Assembly (NCBI GenBank): GCA_039030075.1
Contig: JBCCEW010000004.1
Location: forward strand, 213,826-277,825
From: Myxococcota bacterium
GTDB taxonomy: Bacteria > Myxococcota_A > UBA9160 > SMWR01
DNA length: 64,000 bases
Direction: 5' to 3'
The notes under the pieces are model-generated. The model was not told the origin of the DNA. It saw only the letters and a program-made list of their open reading frames with translations, and ran no database searches. A program made the position numbers and the translations under genes. How positions within the stretch are numbered: position 1 is the first letter of the stretch; each line of letters starts with the position of its first letter. Below, in pieces: positions 1 to 9,000 of the stretch.

Positions 1-118
1 TCGCGCCGGCGCCGCATTCGGTAACTCGCATTCCGCGATTGGCGTTTCGACGCAGTTCGCCGTTCGCCGCTTCATCGGAGAAGCAGAACCGGGCGGTGCG
101 GGAATACGAGCGAATCCA

Positions 119-132
119 GGGGCTTACGCCCC
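119..132. terminator. Small GC hairpin just past the amidase stop
   Basis: GGGGC-TTAC-GCCCC forms a 5-bp stem with a 4-nt loop, about 10 nt beyond the leftward amidase stop codon. No T-tract follows, so a terminator role is only a guess. The rest of positions 1-142 shows no gene that I can support. Confidence 0.25.
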
Positions 133-142
133 GGCCGCCGGA

Positions 143-1621
143 CTAGTCGCGGGGTCCGGGCAGACGGCCGGCCCAGGGCGCCGCGGCCTCGAGCTGGTAG
201 GCGAGCGCCAGCAGGGTCGACTCCTCGCCGAGGCGGGCGGCGAACTGGCTCCCGATCGGCAGGCCGTTCGCGGACATGCCGAGTGGGACCGACATCGCCG
301 GGTTACCCGCGGCATTCCACACGGGCGTGTACGAGACGTACTCGATCATCGGGTCGAAGACGTCCTCGAAGGGGAGCGTCCCGGCCTGGGTGCCGAGCGG
401 GATCGGCGGCGTGCGCAGGACGGGCGAGAGTACGAGGTCGTAGTCGTCGAAGAAACCGTTCACCGCCGGGCCGTAGCCGTGCAGGAACGCGATGGCCTTT
501 TCGAGACTGCCCTCGGGAAGCTTCGCGAAGAAGTCGGCCATGCCGAGCGTCACCGGTTCGAGCAGCTCGCTCGGGTTGCCGCCCTGGGCCTCGATCTCGC
601 GGCGCAGCGCGAAGGGGCGCGCCATCCACAGCGCGAGGAAGTGCTCGCGGAACGCCTCGCCCTGATACTCGGGCATCGCTTCGCTGACCTCGTGGCCGAG
701 AGACGCGCAGAGCTTCGCGGTCTCCTCGACCGAGGCGGCCACCTGCGGGTCGGCGTCCGTTCCGTAGGCCGTCTTCGTGTGATAGCCGATCCGCAGGCGT
801 CGCTTCTCGGGAGCGGTGACGAATCCCGCCGCAGGCAGCGGCGCCTTCGCGTCGGTGCGCTCGGTTGCGGCGAGGAAGGCCGCGCTGTCGCGCACGGTGC
901 GGCTGACGACGTGCTTCACCGAGATGTCCACGGGCCTGTTCGAGGCGCGCTGCGGGTTGCGACCACGGCTCGGCTTCAACCCGAAGAGCCCACAGCACGA
1001 CGCGGGCACGCGAATCGAGCCCCCGCCGTCCGAGGCCTGGGCCATCGGCATCATGCCCGCGGCCACCGCGGCAGCGGCCCCACCGGATGAACCGCCGGCC
1101 GAATAGTCGAGGTTCCAGGGGTTCTTGCAGACGCCGAGCAAGGCGGGCTCGGTGGTCGCCACCAGCCCGAACTCGGGCGTGTTCGTCTTGCCGAGGATCA
1201 CGAGTCCGGCCTCGACCGTGCGCTCGGTGTGGAGCGTGCTCTGCTTCGAGATCTGCTTCGCGAACATCCGCGAACCCATCGTGTTCCGCGTGCCCGCGAG
1301 ATCGTTCAGATCCTTCAAGAGAAAGGGCACGCCGCGGAAGGGGCCGTCGGGGAGGCTGCCCTTCGACTCGGCGAGAGCGCGCTCGAAGAACCGCGTGGTC
1401 ACCGCGTTGATCGGCGCGTCGAGGGTTTCGATCCGCGCGATCGTCTCCATCACGAGCTCGGCCGACGTGATCTCCCCCGTGCGGATCAGCTCGGCCTGGC
1501 CGAGGGCGTCGGCGTCGAGGGCGCGCGTCGGCACCGAGCGCAGCGCGGCGCCACCGCCACCGCAGGCGACGAGCCCGCTGCTCGCCAAGGACCACAGGAA
1601 CGCGCGCCGATCGAGTGCCAT
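143..1621 (-). CDS. Amidase-signature hydrolase, Tat-type lipoprotein
   Basis: 492 aa member of the amidase signature family, hydrolysing amide bonds through a Ser-cisSer-Lys triad. The candidates are K103 in LLKDLND, a serine of GGSSGG (S178/179) and S202 in [11 protein letters not shown], followed by the typical [12 protein letters not shown] stretch. The N-terminus reads [17 protein letters not shown]: a twin-arginine-like motif leading into a lipobox with Cys20, so the enzyme is probably exported and lipid-anchored. The start is placed at the ATG at 1621 because AAGGAGG lies 7 nt upstream; a longer frame (to 1660) would bury the signal peptide. The family is certain. The substrate is unknown, and names such as glutamyl-tRNA amidotransferase A should be avoided because the protein is secreted and has no GatB/C neighbours. 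Confidence 0.9.
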   Translation of the reverse strand: MALDRRAFLWSLASSGLVACGGGGAALRSVPTRALDADALGQAELIRTGEITSAELVMETIARIETLDAPINAVTTRFFERALAESKGSLPDGPFRGVPFLLKDLNDLAGTRNTMGSRMFAKQISKQSTLHTERTVEAGLVILGKTNTPEFGLVATTEPALLGVCKNPWNLDYSAGGSSGGAAAAVAAGMMPMAQASDGGGSIRVPASCCGLFGLKPSRGRNPQRASNRPVDISVKHVVSRTVRDSAAFLAATERTDAKAPLPAAGFVTAPEKRRLRIGYHTKTAYGTDADPQVAASVEETAKLCASLGHEVSEAMPEYQGEAFREHFLALWMARPFALRREIEAQGGNPSELLEPVTLGMADFFAKLPEGSLEKAIAFLHGYGPAVNGFFDDYDLVLSPVLRTPPIPLGTQAGTLPFEDVFDPMIEYVSYTPVWNAAGNPAMSVPLGMSANGLPIGSQFAARLGEESTLLALAYQLEAAAPWAGRLPGPRD

Positions 1622-1735
1622 GCCAAGCCTCCTTGCGGCAAACCTGCCGCGACTCGGCATGCTAGCTCGACGACGAGCGACTGTGGGCCGGAACGGGAAG
1701 AAACCGACGCGTGTCGGCCGGGTCTGTGTCCGGGT

Positions 1736-4700
1736 TCAGGCCGACGGGCTCGGTGAACCCGACGGGCGCCAGCGCGCCCAGGCTTCGCGCGGTGAGCGCA
1801 CGAAGACCTTCAGGTCCTCGAGCGCCAGGTAGAAGACCGGCACGATCAAGAGGGTCAGCAGCATCGACGAGAACATGCCGGCGGCGGTCGCGACGGCCAT
1901 CGGGGCGCGCGTCTCGGCGCCGGGCCCGATCCCGAAGGCGGCCGGGAGCACGCCGAAGATCATCGACAGCGCGGTCATCAGGACCGGGCGCATCCGGACG
2001 GGCGCCGCGCGACGCATCGCGGCCTCGGGCTCCATGCCGTCGTCGCGGAGCTGGTTCGCGTAGTCCACGAGCAGGATCGAGTTCTTCGTCACGAGCCCCA
2101 GGAGCAAGACGATGCCGATCAGACTGAAGAGGTTGATCGACATCCCCATCACCCAGAGGCCACCCAGCGCACCGACCATCGAGAACGGCAGGGCCAGCAT
2201 CACGATCAGGGGCTGGGTGAGGCTCTCGAACTGGGCCGCCAGCACCATGTAGATCACCAGCACCGCCAGGCCGAACATCATCGTGAATTCGCTGAAGGTC
2301 TCGCGCATCGACTCGGCGTCGCCGGCCAGGCGCAGCGCGATCCCCTGCGGAAGGATCTCGTCGGCGATCGTCTGGGCGCGCGCCACGGCCTCGCCGAGGC
2401 TGATCCCCTCGAGATCCGCCGAGATCTCGACGCTGCGCAGGCGGTCGGTGCGCGTGATCGTCGACGCCGTCGCACCGGTCTCGATGCGCACGAGGTTCCG
2501 GAGATCCACGAGGTCTCCGTTGCGGGCCCGCACCCAGAGGTCGCCGATCGCGTCGAGGGTGTCGCGCTCGCTCTCCTCCATCCGCAGTCGGATGTCGTGG
2601 CGGCGCTCGCCATCGCGGAAATCGGCGATGTCCAGCCCACCGATCATCGCCTGGACGACCTCGGCCAGGGTCGAAGCATCGACGCCCAGAGCCGCGGCCT
2701 TTTCGCGATCGGGAACGACACGCGCTTCGGGCAGCCCGAGCCGCAGGCTCTTCTCGATGTCGACCAGGCCGCCACCGCTCTGGAGCCGCGACACCAGCGC
2801 GGTGGCGTACTCGTCTAGCTCCTCGAGCGAAGCGTTTCCGACCACCTCCACCTCGAAGGCGCGATCACTCGAGTTTCCGCTCGGGTCGTAGATCGCGATC
2901 TCCTGGCCGGGATAGGTGGACAGCTCGATGCGGGCGGCGGCCATGATCTCGGCCGCGCTGCGATCGCGCTGGTCGTGGGGCACGAGCTGGGAGTTCACCA
3001 TGCCCTCGGTGGGCGAGTTGACGCCCATCGTGGTCGAACCGATGCGACCGAAGACGGCGGCCACCTCGGGCTGGGCGAGGAACCAGTCCTCGTTGCGCTG
3101 CATGATGGCTTCGGTGCGCTCGAGCGAGGTGCCGGGCGGCGTCTTGAACTGGACGACGATGAAACCCGAGTCGGCCTGGGGCATGAACTCGCCGGGCAGC
3201 CGGCTGCCGGCGAACACCGCCACGACGATCGCCGCGACGGCGATGCCGAAGGTCGCCAGGCGATTGGCGAGGGACCAGTCGAGCACCGCGCGGTAGGTCG
3301 CTTCGAGGGATTCGAACCAGCGCTCGAGGCGCTCGTAGATGCTGTCGGGCTTCCGCGGCTTGGGGGGAGGCATGCGCGCGGCGAGCATCGGCGTGAGCGA
3401 GAGCGCCACGAACAGCGAGATGATCACCGCCACCGACACCGTGACGCCGAACTCGGAGAGGAAGGCACCCATCTGCCCGCTCGCGAAGGCGACGGGAACG
3501 AACACCGCCGCCACCGAGAAGGTGGCCGCGGCCGCGGCGAGGGTGATCTCACGCGTACCGACGTGGGCGGCCTCGCGGGCGGACTTCCCGTCCTCCCGGT
3601 GCCGCTCGATGTTCTCGAGCACGATGATGGCGTCGTCGATCACCACGCCGATCGCGAGCGTGAGGCCGAGCAGGGTCATCGTGTTGAGCGTGTAGTCGAA
3701 GACCCAGATCATCCCGAAGGTGGTGATCAGGGACATCGGGATCGCCAGCGCCACGATCATCGTGGGGCGCGAGCGGCGCATGAAGATGAACACCACGAAC
3801 ACGGCGAGCAGGCCGCCGAACTGGAGGGCGAACATCGTCTCTTCGAAGGCTTCCCGGATCGAGCGGGAGTGATCGATATTGCCGTTGGCGTCGGCGATCT
3901 GGATGCCGTCGGGCATGAGCGGCCGCAGCTCGTCCATCCGCCGGTTGAACTCATCGACGATGGCGACCGTGTTCGCGTCGGTCTGCTTCGAGAGGCCGAT
4001 CGCGATCCCCGGCTTCCCATTCATGTGGGTGGCGTCGCGGACGTCCTCCTGACCATCCTCGACGCGCGCGACGTCGCGCAGCCGGATCGGGGCGTCGCCG
4101 TCCCAGGAGATCACCATCGCGGCGAGCTCCTCGACCGAGCGGAACTCGGCGTCGGTCTTCAGCGCCCAGTCGACCGAGCTGCCCTCGATGAAGCCGCCCG
4201 AGCGCTCGACGTGCTCGCGGCGCAGGGCGCGCAGCACGTCGCCGGCCGCCAGCCCCCGCGCACGCAAGGCGTCCGGATCGATCCAGATGCGGATGTTCCG
4301 CTCGATTCCCCCGAAGAGCATGACGCCGGCCGCTCCGGGAATGCTCTCGATCACGGGCTTCACGTGCCGCTCGAGGTACTCGGTGGCCTCGGTGATCGGC
4401 ATGTCGATCGCGACGGGCGCCCAGATGATCGGGAAGTTCGAGTAGTCGGCCTTCCCCATGCTGGGTGGGTTGATCTCGCGCGGAAGCTCGTCGAGCTTCA
4501 GGTTGAGTTTGTCGCGCACGTCCTGGGCGGCGACGTCGAGGTCGTGATCGAGCTCGAACTCCATGATCACGGTCGCCGCGCCCTGGGTCGCGGTGGAATA
4601 GATGTGACGCAGGCCCTCGAGGCTGGAGAATCCCTCTTCGAGGACGTCGACGATCTCGTCCTCCATCACGCTCGGGGACGCGCCTTCCATCGAGACGCGC

Positions 4701-4840
4701 ACGCCGACGAAGGGAAACTCCATCTCGGGGTAGCGGTCGACGCCGAGTCGGGTGAAGCCCAGGATCCCGAACGTGGCCATCGCGAGGGCCATCATCCAGG
4801 TCAGCACGGGGCGCTGGATCGAGAGGTCGGAGAGGCTCAT
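1736..4840 (-). CDS. RND-family inner-membrane efflux transporter (AcrB/HAE-1 type)
   Basis: 1034 aa, the usual length of a proton-driven resistance-nodulation-division pump. The N-terminal TM1 (SIQRPVLTWMMALAMA) precedes a first periplasmic loop. The TM4 segment AIGVVIDDAIIVLENIERH carries the paired aspartates of the proton relay and is followed by the mid-protein TM block. A second loop starting near the FMPQADSGF motif and a C-terminal TM block complete the duplicated architecture. It is the last gene of a leftward operon, 14 nt after the adaptor stop, and follows the TetR gene. It should pump hydrophobic compounds across the envelope together with the adaptor and an outer-membrane channel encoded elsewhere (no TolC homologue is in the window). 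The substrate cannot be read from sequence. Confidence 0.93.
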   Translation of the reverse strand: MSLSDLSIQRPVLTWMMALAMATFGILGFTRLGVDRYPEMEFPFVGVRVSMEGASPSVMEDEIVDVLEEGFSSLEGLRHIYSTATQGAATVIMEFELDHDLDVAAQDVRDKLNLKLDELPREINPPSMGKADYSNFPIIWAPVAIDMPITEATEYLERHVKPVIESIPGAAGVMLFGGIERNIRIWIDPDALRARGLAAGDVLRALRREHVERSGGFIEGSSVDWALKTDAEFRSVEELAAMVISWDGDAPIRLRDVARVEDGQEDVRDATHMNGKPGIAIGLSKQTDANTVAIVDEFNRRMDELRPLMPDGIQIADANGNIDHSRSIREAFEETMFALQFGGLLAVFVVFIFMRRSRPTMIVALAIPMSLITTFGMIWVFDYTLNTMTLLGLTLAIGVVIDDAIIVLENIERHREDGKSAREAAHVGTREITLAAAAATFSVAAVFVPVAFASGQMGAFLSEFGVTVSVAVIISLFVALSLTPMLAARMPPPKPRKPDSIYERLERWFESLEATYRAVLDWSLANRLATFGIAVAAIVVAVFAGSRLPGEFMPQADSGFIVVQFKTPPGTSLERTEAIMQRNEDWFLAQPEVAAVFGRIGSTTMGVNSPTEGMVNSQLVPHDQRDRSAAEIMAAARIELSTYPGQEIAIYDPSGNSSDRAFEVEVVGNASLEELDEYATALVSRLQSGGGLVDIEKSLRLGLPEARVVPDREKAAALGVDASTLAEVVQAMIGGLDIADFRDGERRHDIRLRMEESERDTLDAIGDLWVRARNGDLVDLRNLVRIETGATASTITRTDRLRSVEISADLEGISLGEAVARAQTIADEILPQGIALRLAGDAESMRETFSEFTMMFGLAVLVIYMVLAAQFESLTQPLIVMLALPFSMVGALGGLWVMGMSINLFSLIGIVLLLGLVTKNSILLVDYANQLRDDGMEPEAAMRRAAPVRMRPVLMTALSMIFGVLPAAFGIGPGAETRAPMAVATAAGMFSSMLLTLLIVPVFYLALEDLKVFVRSPREAWARWRPSGSPSPSA

Positions 4841-4854
4841 GGGGGAACCGCCGA

Positions 4855-5973
4855 CTAGGCGCCGTCGGCGATTTCTTTCTTCGCCGCCAGGGCCCCCTGT
4901 GCACTCTCGCGCACGACCACCTGCGCGCCATCGACCAGGCCGCCGTGGCCCCCGCGCACGATGCGATCGCCGACGGCGATCGGGCCCTTCACTTCGACGC
5001 GTCCATCGCGGATCGCGCCGGTCTCGACCACGATGCGCTCCACGCGATCGTCGTCCCCGATGCGATACAGGATCGCGCCGTTCGCGCGCTGCACCAGCGC
5101 CTCTTCGGGGACCATCAACACGCCTTCACGCCGGTTCACGCCGAGGCTCAGCCGTGCGAAGAGGCCCGGGCGCAGGGTGCCCTCATCATTCTTGATCTCG
5201 GCCTTCATGCGCAGCGTGCGCGTCTCGGGGTCGACGGTGGGAGAGATGAAGGTCACGACACCGTGGAAGCGGCGATTCTCGAAGGCCCCGACCTCGATGT
5301 CGACGACCTGCCCCACCCGCACGCGCTCGGTATCGAGCTCGGTGAGCCGGAAGACGACCTCGAGCGGATCCAGCGCCACCAGTTCGAAGAGCGGCGCGCC
5401 CTTCTGCACGAACTCGCCGAGCTGCACCGCACGCTTCGCGACATGGCCGGAGAACGGCGCGCGCACGCTCGCGTCGGCGAGCGCGCGCTCGGCAACACCC
5501 ATGTCGGCGCGGCGAGCTGCGTACTTCGAGCGGGCCAGGGAGAGCGCCGTCTCGGCCTCTTCGAGTGCCTGCTCGGAGGAGATGTTCTCGGTGCGCAGCT
5601 TCCGAATGCGCCCCGCCTGACTCTTCTCCTTGCGGTAGCCAGCCCAGGCTTCGGAGAGATGCGCGCGGTCGGCGGCCAGCTCGAGCTTGCGGCGCTCGGG
5701 ATCGATTTCGATGACGGTGGAGCCGGCTTCGACGAACGCGCCTTCGTCGACGGAGATGCCGGTGATCCGGCCCTCGATCTCGGCGGCGATCATGGTGTGG
5801 AGCTTCGCCTCGAGGTCACCGCTCGCGCGGATCTCTTCCTCGAGGTCGACGGATTGGACCCGTGCCGCGGACACCGAAGGCGCGAGCACCTCCTCCACGA
5901 CCTGTTCGTCACCGCAGCCCGCGCCGAGCCAGACGACCAGCGCAAGAGAGAGAATCAGATGCAGTCGCTTCAC
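4855..5973 (-). CDS. RND periplasmic adaptor (membrane fusion protein), lipoprotein
   Basis: 372 aa HlyD/AcrA-type adaptor. It has an N-terminal hydrophobic segment ending in LGAGC (Cys20, probable lipobox) and a first half-lipoyl segment (AEIEGRITGISVDEGAFVE). A helical hairpin (about residues 95-150) follows, then a second lipoyl half (VRAPFSGHVAKRAVQLGEFV) and beta-barrel and membrane-proximal domains. The GTG start at 5973 is chosen because AGGAGG lies 10 nt upstream and because GTGA overlaps the TGA of the upstream TetR gene, a translational-coupling arrangement. It bridges the RND pump encoded immediately downstream to an outer-membrane channel. A longer open frame to 6261 runs antiparallel in phase over the TetR gene and has no signal peptide, so it was not used. 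Confidence 0.92.
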   Translation of the reverse strand: MKRLHLILSLALVVWLGAGCGDEQVVEEVLAPSVSAARVQSVDLEEEIRASGDLEAKLHTMIAAEIEGRITGISVDEGAFVEAGSTVIEIDPERRKLELAADRAHLSEAWAGYRKEKSQAGRIRKLRTENISSEQALEEAETALSLARSKYAARRADMGVAERALADASVRAPFSGHVAKRAVQLGEFVQKGAPLFELVALDPLEVVFRLTELDTERVRVGQVVDIEVGAFENRRFHGVVTFISPTVDPETRTLRMKAEIKNDEGTLRPGLFARLSLGVNRREGVLMVPEEALVQRANGAILYRIGDDDRVERIVVETGAIRDGRVEVKGPIAVGDRIVRGGHGGLVDGAQVVVRESAQGALAAKKEIADGA

Positions 5974-6641
5974 GGCCGAGTGGCCTCCTGGCGGGCGGGC
6001 GGGGTGGTCGCCGACATGCCGGCGAAGAAGGTGTGGAGGGTGCGTTCGGTGAGATCCGCGACCCATTCGTAGTCGGGCTCGATCACCTGCAGCGAGGTGA
6101 GACCGCGCATCACGGCCCAGAGCATCTGTCCGATCGTCTCGGCGTCGAGATCGCCGACGCGTCCGTCCTCGACGAGCGCCGCGATCGGACGCTCGAAGCG
6201 CTCGCGCACGCGCTCCATCGCGCGGGGCATGCGGCTCTCGCCCTTGCTCGACATCGACCACATCACGCGCGAGAAGCTCGAGTGCTCCACACTGAAGGCC
6301 ACGTAGGCGGTCACGATGGCGTGGAGCTCGGCGAGGCGATCCTCGTGGGCTTCGACGCGGTCGAGCTCGTCGGCGAGACCCGTCATGCGCTCTTCGAGCA
6401 GCGCACGGATCAACCCGTCCTTGTCACCGAAGTAGTGGTAGACGGTCGGCGCCGAGTAGCCACAGCGGGCTCCCAGACTGCGGATCGAGAACTGGTCGCT
6501 GCCGGTCTCGATCAACAGCGCCTCGACGGCGTCGAGAATCGCTCGGCGCGTCTCACTGCGCTGGCGCTCACGACGCTGCTCGGCGCCCGGAACCTCGTCC
6601 GGAGCGGCCGGCTCCAGGGTTTGGAGTTCGGAGGAAGACAT
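5970..6641 (-). CDS. TetR-family repressor of the RND operon
   Basis: 223 aa. The N-terminal helix-turn-helix covers roughly residues 30-75, with the recognition-helix hallmark SAPTVYHYFGDKDGLI. The remaining ~150 residues form the variable ligand-binding domain. It is the first gene of the leftward TetR-adaptor-RND operon and overlaps the adaptor start by 4 nt. A perfect inverted repeat lies about 35 nt upstream, which suggests autorepression with release by a pump substrate. There is no clear Shine-Dalgarno before the ATG, so the start is less secure than the family call, though the next in-frame Met is too far inside. Confidence 0.88.
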   Translation of the reverse strand: MSSSELQTLEPAAPDEVPGAEQRRERQRSETRRAILDAVEALLIETGSDQFSIRSLGARCGYSAPTVYHYFGDKDGLIRALLEERMTGLADELDRVEAHEDRLAELHAIVTAYVAFSVEHSSFSRVMWSMSSKGESRMPRAMERVRERFERPIAALVEDGRVGDLDAETIGQMLWAVMRGLTSLQVIEPDYEWVADLTERTLHTFFAGMSATTPPARQEATRP

Positions 6642-6676
6642 GGAGGATTGATCGGTGTTCAGGGCGTTGAACAGGA

Positions 6677-6691
6677 GTCAATGGGATTGAC
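6677..6691. promoter_or_regulatory. Probable TetR operator upstream of the RND operon
   Basis: GTCAAT-GGG-ATTGAC is a perfect 6-bp inverted repeat with a 3-bp centre, 35 nt before the TetR start codon. A TATATA-rich stretch (about 6696-6704) immediately upstream on the minus strand could be the -10 region, so bound repressor would sit at the transcription start. The function is inferred from position and symmetry. Confidence 0.55.
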
Positions 6692-6813
6692 CACTGTTAT
6701 ATAGCGAAGCCCGGAAATTCCGCAAATCCACGTCCGAAAAGGGATTTTTGCCCCGCCTCCGTCGTCCCGGCGCCGCCGGTTCTCCGGTGGCCCTGCGGCA
6801 GGACGTGGGGGGA

Positions 6814-8400
6814 CTACCCCAGCGCGCGCTGCAGCTTCCGAATCAGCTTCTTGCGCTCACCGGGCTCTTTCAGGCCCTCGAGTCGCTTCCCCAGCGCCAG
6901 GATCAGCGCGGCGTAGTCGTTGTACCAATCGCGCTCGAGCTCGGCGGGGTCGATGCGGCGCTTCTTCGCCGGCTTCCCGGTGGCGCTCGAGGGGGTCAGG
7001 GTGAAGGTCTCGTCCAGGTCGGGGAGCAGGACCCGCTTCGCTGCAACGCCGCTCGCGACCAGCGCCTTCTTCAGCAGCTTCCGCTGCTCCTGCTCGCCGT
7101 GGGTCAGGAACACGCCGCCGTGTACGGGCAGACGCTCCTGCACCCACGCGACGAGTTCGTCCTGGTCCGCGTGGGCCGAGTAGTTCCCGATGCGGCGGAT
7201 GCGCGCGTTCACGTCGACTTCCTTGCCGTGGATGCGCACGCTCTTCGCGCCGCCCTGCAAGATGTGCCCGAGCGTGCCAGGCGCCTGGTAGCCCACGAAG
7301 AGCACCGTCGAATCCTTGCGCCAGAGGTTGTTGCGCAGGTGGTGCTTGATGCGACCCGCGTCGCACATACCGGACGCGGACAGGATGATCGCCGGACCGT
7401 CGTGGTCCTTGATCGCCTTCGAACCGTCGACCGATTGCACGATCTCGAAGTTCGGGTGACGGAAGATCTCCTTCTCGTCGACTTCGATCTCTTCGAGGGT
7501 CGAGGCGTAGCGGACGAAGACGCCGGTGACCTTCCGCGCCAGCGGGCTGTCGAGGAAGACCGTCACCTGGGGGATCTCGCGACGACTCAGCAGCACACCG
7601 ATGTCGTGGAGCAGCTCCTGACTGCGCTCGACGGCGAAGGACGGGATCACGAGGTTGCCGCCCCGCGCGATCGCGTCGCGGATCTCCTTCCGCAGCGTCT
7701 TCCGACGCTGGCGCAGGGTCGCCTCCTCGCGCTGACGACCCCCGTAGGTCGACTCGCAGAGGATGTAGTCGAAGCCCTGGGGCGCTTCCGGGTCGGCGTA
7801 GAAGGCCTTCTCGTCGGGGCCGAGATCGCCCGAGAAGAGCAGCCGCAGGGGGCGATCGCCCGACTTCCCGTTCTCGATCTCCACTTCGACGGAAGCCGAC
7901 CCGAGGATGTGCCCCGCGTTCCAGAAGCGCGCCCGCACGCCGGGGCCGGGCGAGAACCAGGTCTCGTAGGCCTGGGCGTCGGTGCGGTTCAACGCCTGCT
8001 CCGCGTGCTCGGAGGTGTAGGCGGGTTCGATGAGCGGCTTCCCCTCGCGGGCGCGGCGCTTGTTCGCGCGCGCCGCGTCCGACTCCTGGATGCTCGCCGA
8101 ATCGGGGAGCAGGAAGGCGAGCAGGTCCTTCGTCGGGCGCGTGGCGTAGATCGGCTGGTCGAAACCGTGGCGGACGAGCTTGGGGACGAGGCCCGCGTGA
8201 TCGATGTGGGCGTGGGTGACGATCAGATAGTCGAGCTTGCCGGCGTCGAAGGGGAAGGGGCGCCAGTTCAGTTCGCGAACCGACTTGTTGCCCTGGAACA
8301 GCCCGCAATCGACGAGGAACTGTCCGCGCGAATGCTCGATGCGGTAACAGGACCCGGTGACGGTTCCGGCGGCGCCGTGAAAGGTGATCTTCGTGGCCAT
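6814..8400 (-). CDS. Metallo-beta-lactamase/beta-CASP RNA-processing hydrolase
   Basis: 528 aa. The Zn-binding motif THAHIDH is at residues 62-68 (H63, H65, D67, H68). The beta-CASP domain contains LDSPLARKVTGVF and SASGMCDAGRIKHHL. The C-terminal RMMBL segment includes GNYSAHADQDEL. This is the domain order of the CPSF73/Ysh1-like bacterial family, usually annotated as an exonuclease of the beta-lactamase fold or an mRNA 3'-end-processing factor. It is cytosolic and predicted to cut RNA. The ATG at 8400 follows a GGGGAG box. The frame stays open to 8895 over an oppositely oriented gene, but that part looks non-coding. It stands alone between two unrelated genes. Confidence 0.92.
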   Translation of the reverse strand: MATKITFHGAAGTVTGSCYRIEHSRGQFLVDCGLFQGNKSVRELNWRPFPFDAGKLDYLIVTHAHIDHAGLVPKLVRHGFDQPIYATRPTKDLLAFLLPDSASIQESDAARANKRRAREGKPLIEPAYTSEHAEQALNRTDAQAYETWFSPGPGVRARFWNAGHILGSASVEVEIENGKSGDRPLRLLFSGDLGPDEKAFYADPEAPQGFDYILCESTYGGRQREEATLRQRRKTLRKEIRDAIARGGNLVIPSFAVERSQELLHDIGVLLSRREIPQVTVFLDSPLARKVTGVFVRYASTLEEIEVDEKEIFRHPNFEIVQSVDGSKAIKDHDGPAIILSASGMCDAGRIKHHLRNNLWRKDSTVLFVGYQAPGTLGHILQGGAKSVRIHGKEVDVNARIRRIGNYSAHADQDELVAWVQERLPVHGGVFLTHGEQEQRKLLKKALVASGVAAKRVLLPDLDETFTLTPSSATGKPAKKRRIDPAELERDWYNDYAALILALGKRLEGLKEPGERKKLIRKLQRALG

Positions 8401-8589
8401 GCGCTCCCCCACCCGCCAGGGCAAGAGGCCCGGACTGTGCGCAGGGTATCCCCTGACGGCGCCGCGCGGGACCGGCCCGGGGGCGGATCGGCGGTGAGTG
8501 CGAGAAGGCCGACCGGATTCCGGCGCATCGAGTAGGATCGGGCGCCGGCCCCCGCAGAGGCCGGCCCGATTTAGAGAAGGAGACCCCCC

Positions 8590-8982
8590 ATGCCCGAACC
8601 CACCCCCGACTACGTCCGCGCCGTCTACGACCGCTATCCCGAGATGGTCACCAAGGGCGACGTCGACGGGATCCTGGACCTCTACACCGACGACGCAACG
8701 ATCGAAGATCCGATCGGATCCGACATCCACCGCGGACGCGACGCCATCCGCGCCTTCTACGAGGCATCGGCCGGCACCGTGACCATGAAGCGCACCGGCC
8801 CGGTCCGGGTCGCGGCGAACGAAGCGGCCACGCCGCTCGTCGTGCTGATCGGGCCCCCGGGCGACGGCCAGCAGGCGCTCGACATCATCAGCCATATGGT
8901 CTTCGACGCGAACGGCAAGGTCACCGCGATGCGCGCGTTCTGGAGCGCCGACGCCTTCCGGCCCGCGACCGACGCCGACTGA
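8590..8982 (+). CDS. Ketosteroid-isomerase-like SnoaL/NTF2-fold protein
   Basis: 130 aa, the usual size of bacterial delta5-3-ketosteroid isomerase (KSI). The sequence follows KSI closely through the first half, including GDVDGILDLYTDDATIEDP. Y16 and D40 coincide with the catalytic Tyr and Asp of KSI (Tyr14/Asp38 in the Comamonas enzyme). The third residue, the oxyanion-hole Asp of the IDHFRF motif, is replaced: the window has ISHMVF, with Ser101 at that place. It is therefore a KSI homologue whose isomerase activity is uncertain. The ATG follows AGAAGGAG at good spacing. Flanking genes are convergent or unrelated, so it is probably monocistronic. Confidence 0.87.
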   Translation: MPEPTPDYVRAVYDRYPEMVTKGDVDGILDLYTDDATIEDPIGSDIHRGRDAIRAFYEASAGTVTMKRTGPVRVAANEAATPLVVLIGPPGDGQQALDIISHMVFDANGKVTAMRAFWSADAFRPATDAD

Positions 8983-9000
8983 TCGTCGTGCCGCCGGGGT

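Noticed and set aside
303-1595. 430-aa open frame inside the amidase gene
   Set aside because: Arg-rich low-complexity translation in another frame of the amidase; a GC-rich shadow.
2975-4858. 627-aa frame opposite the RND gene
   Set aside because: His/Asp/Arg-rich, no recognisable domain, fully covered by the antisense of a strong RND gene.
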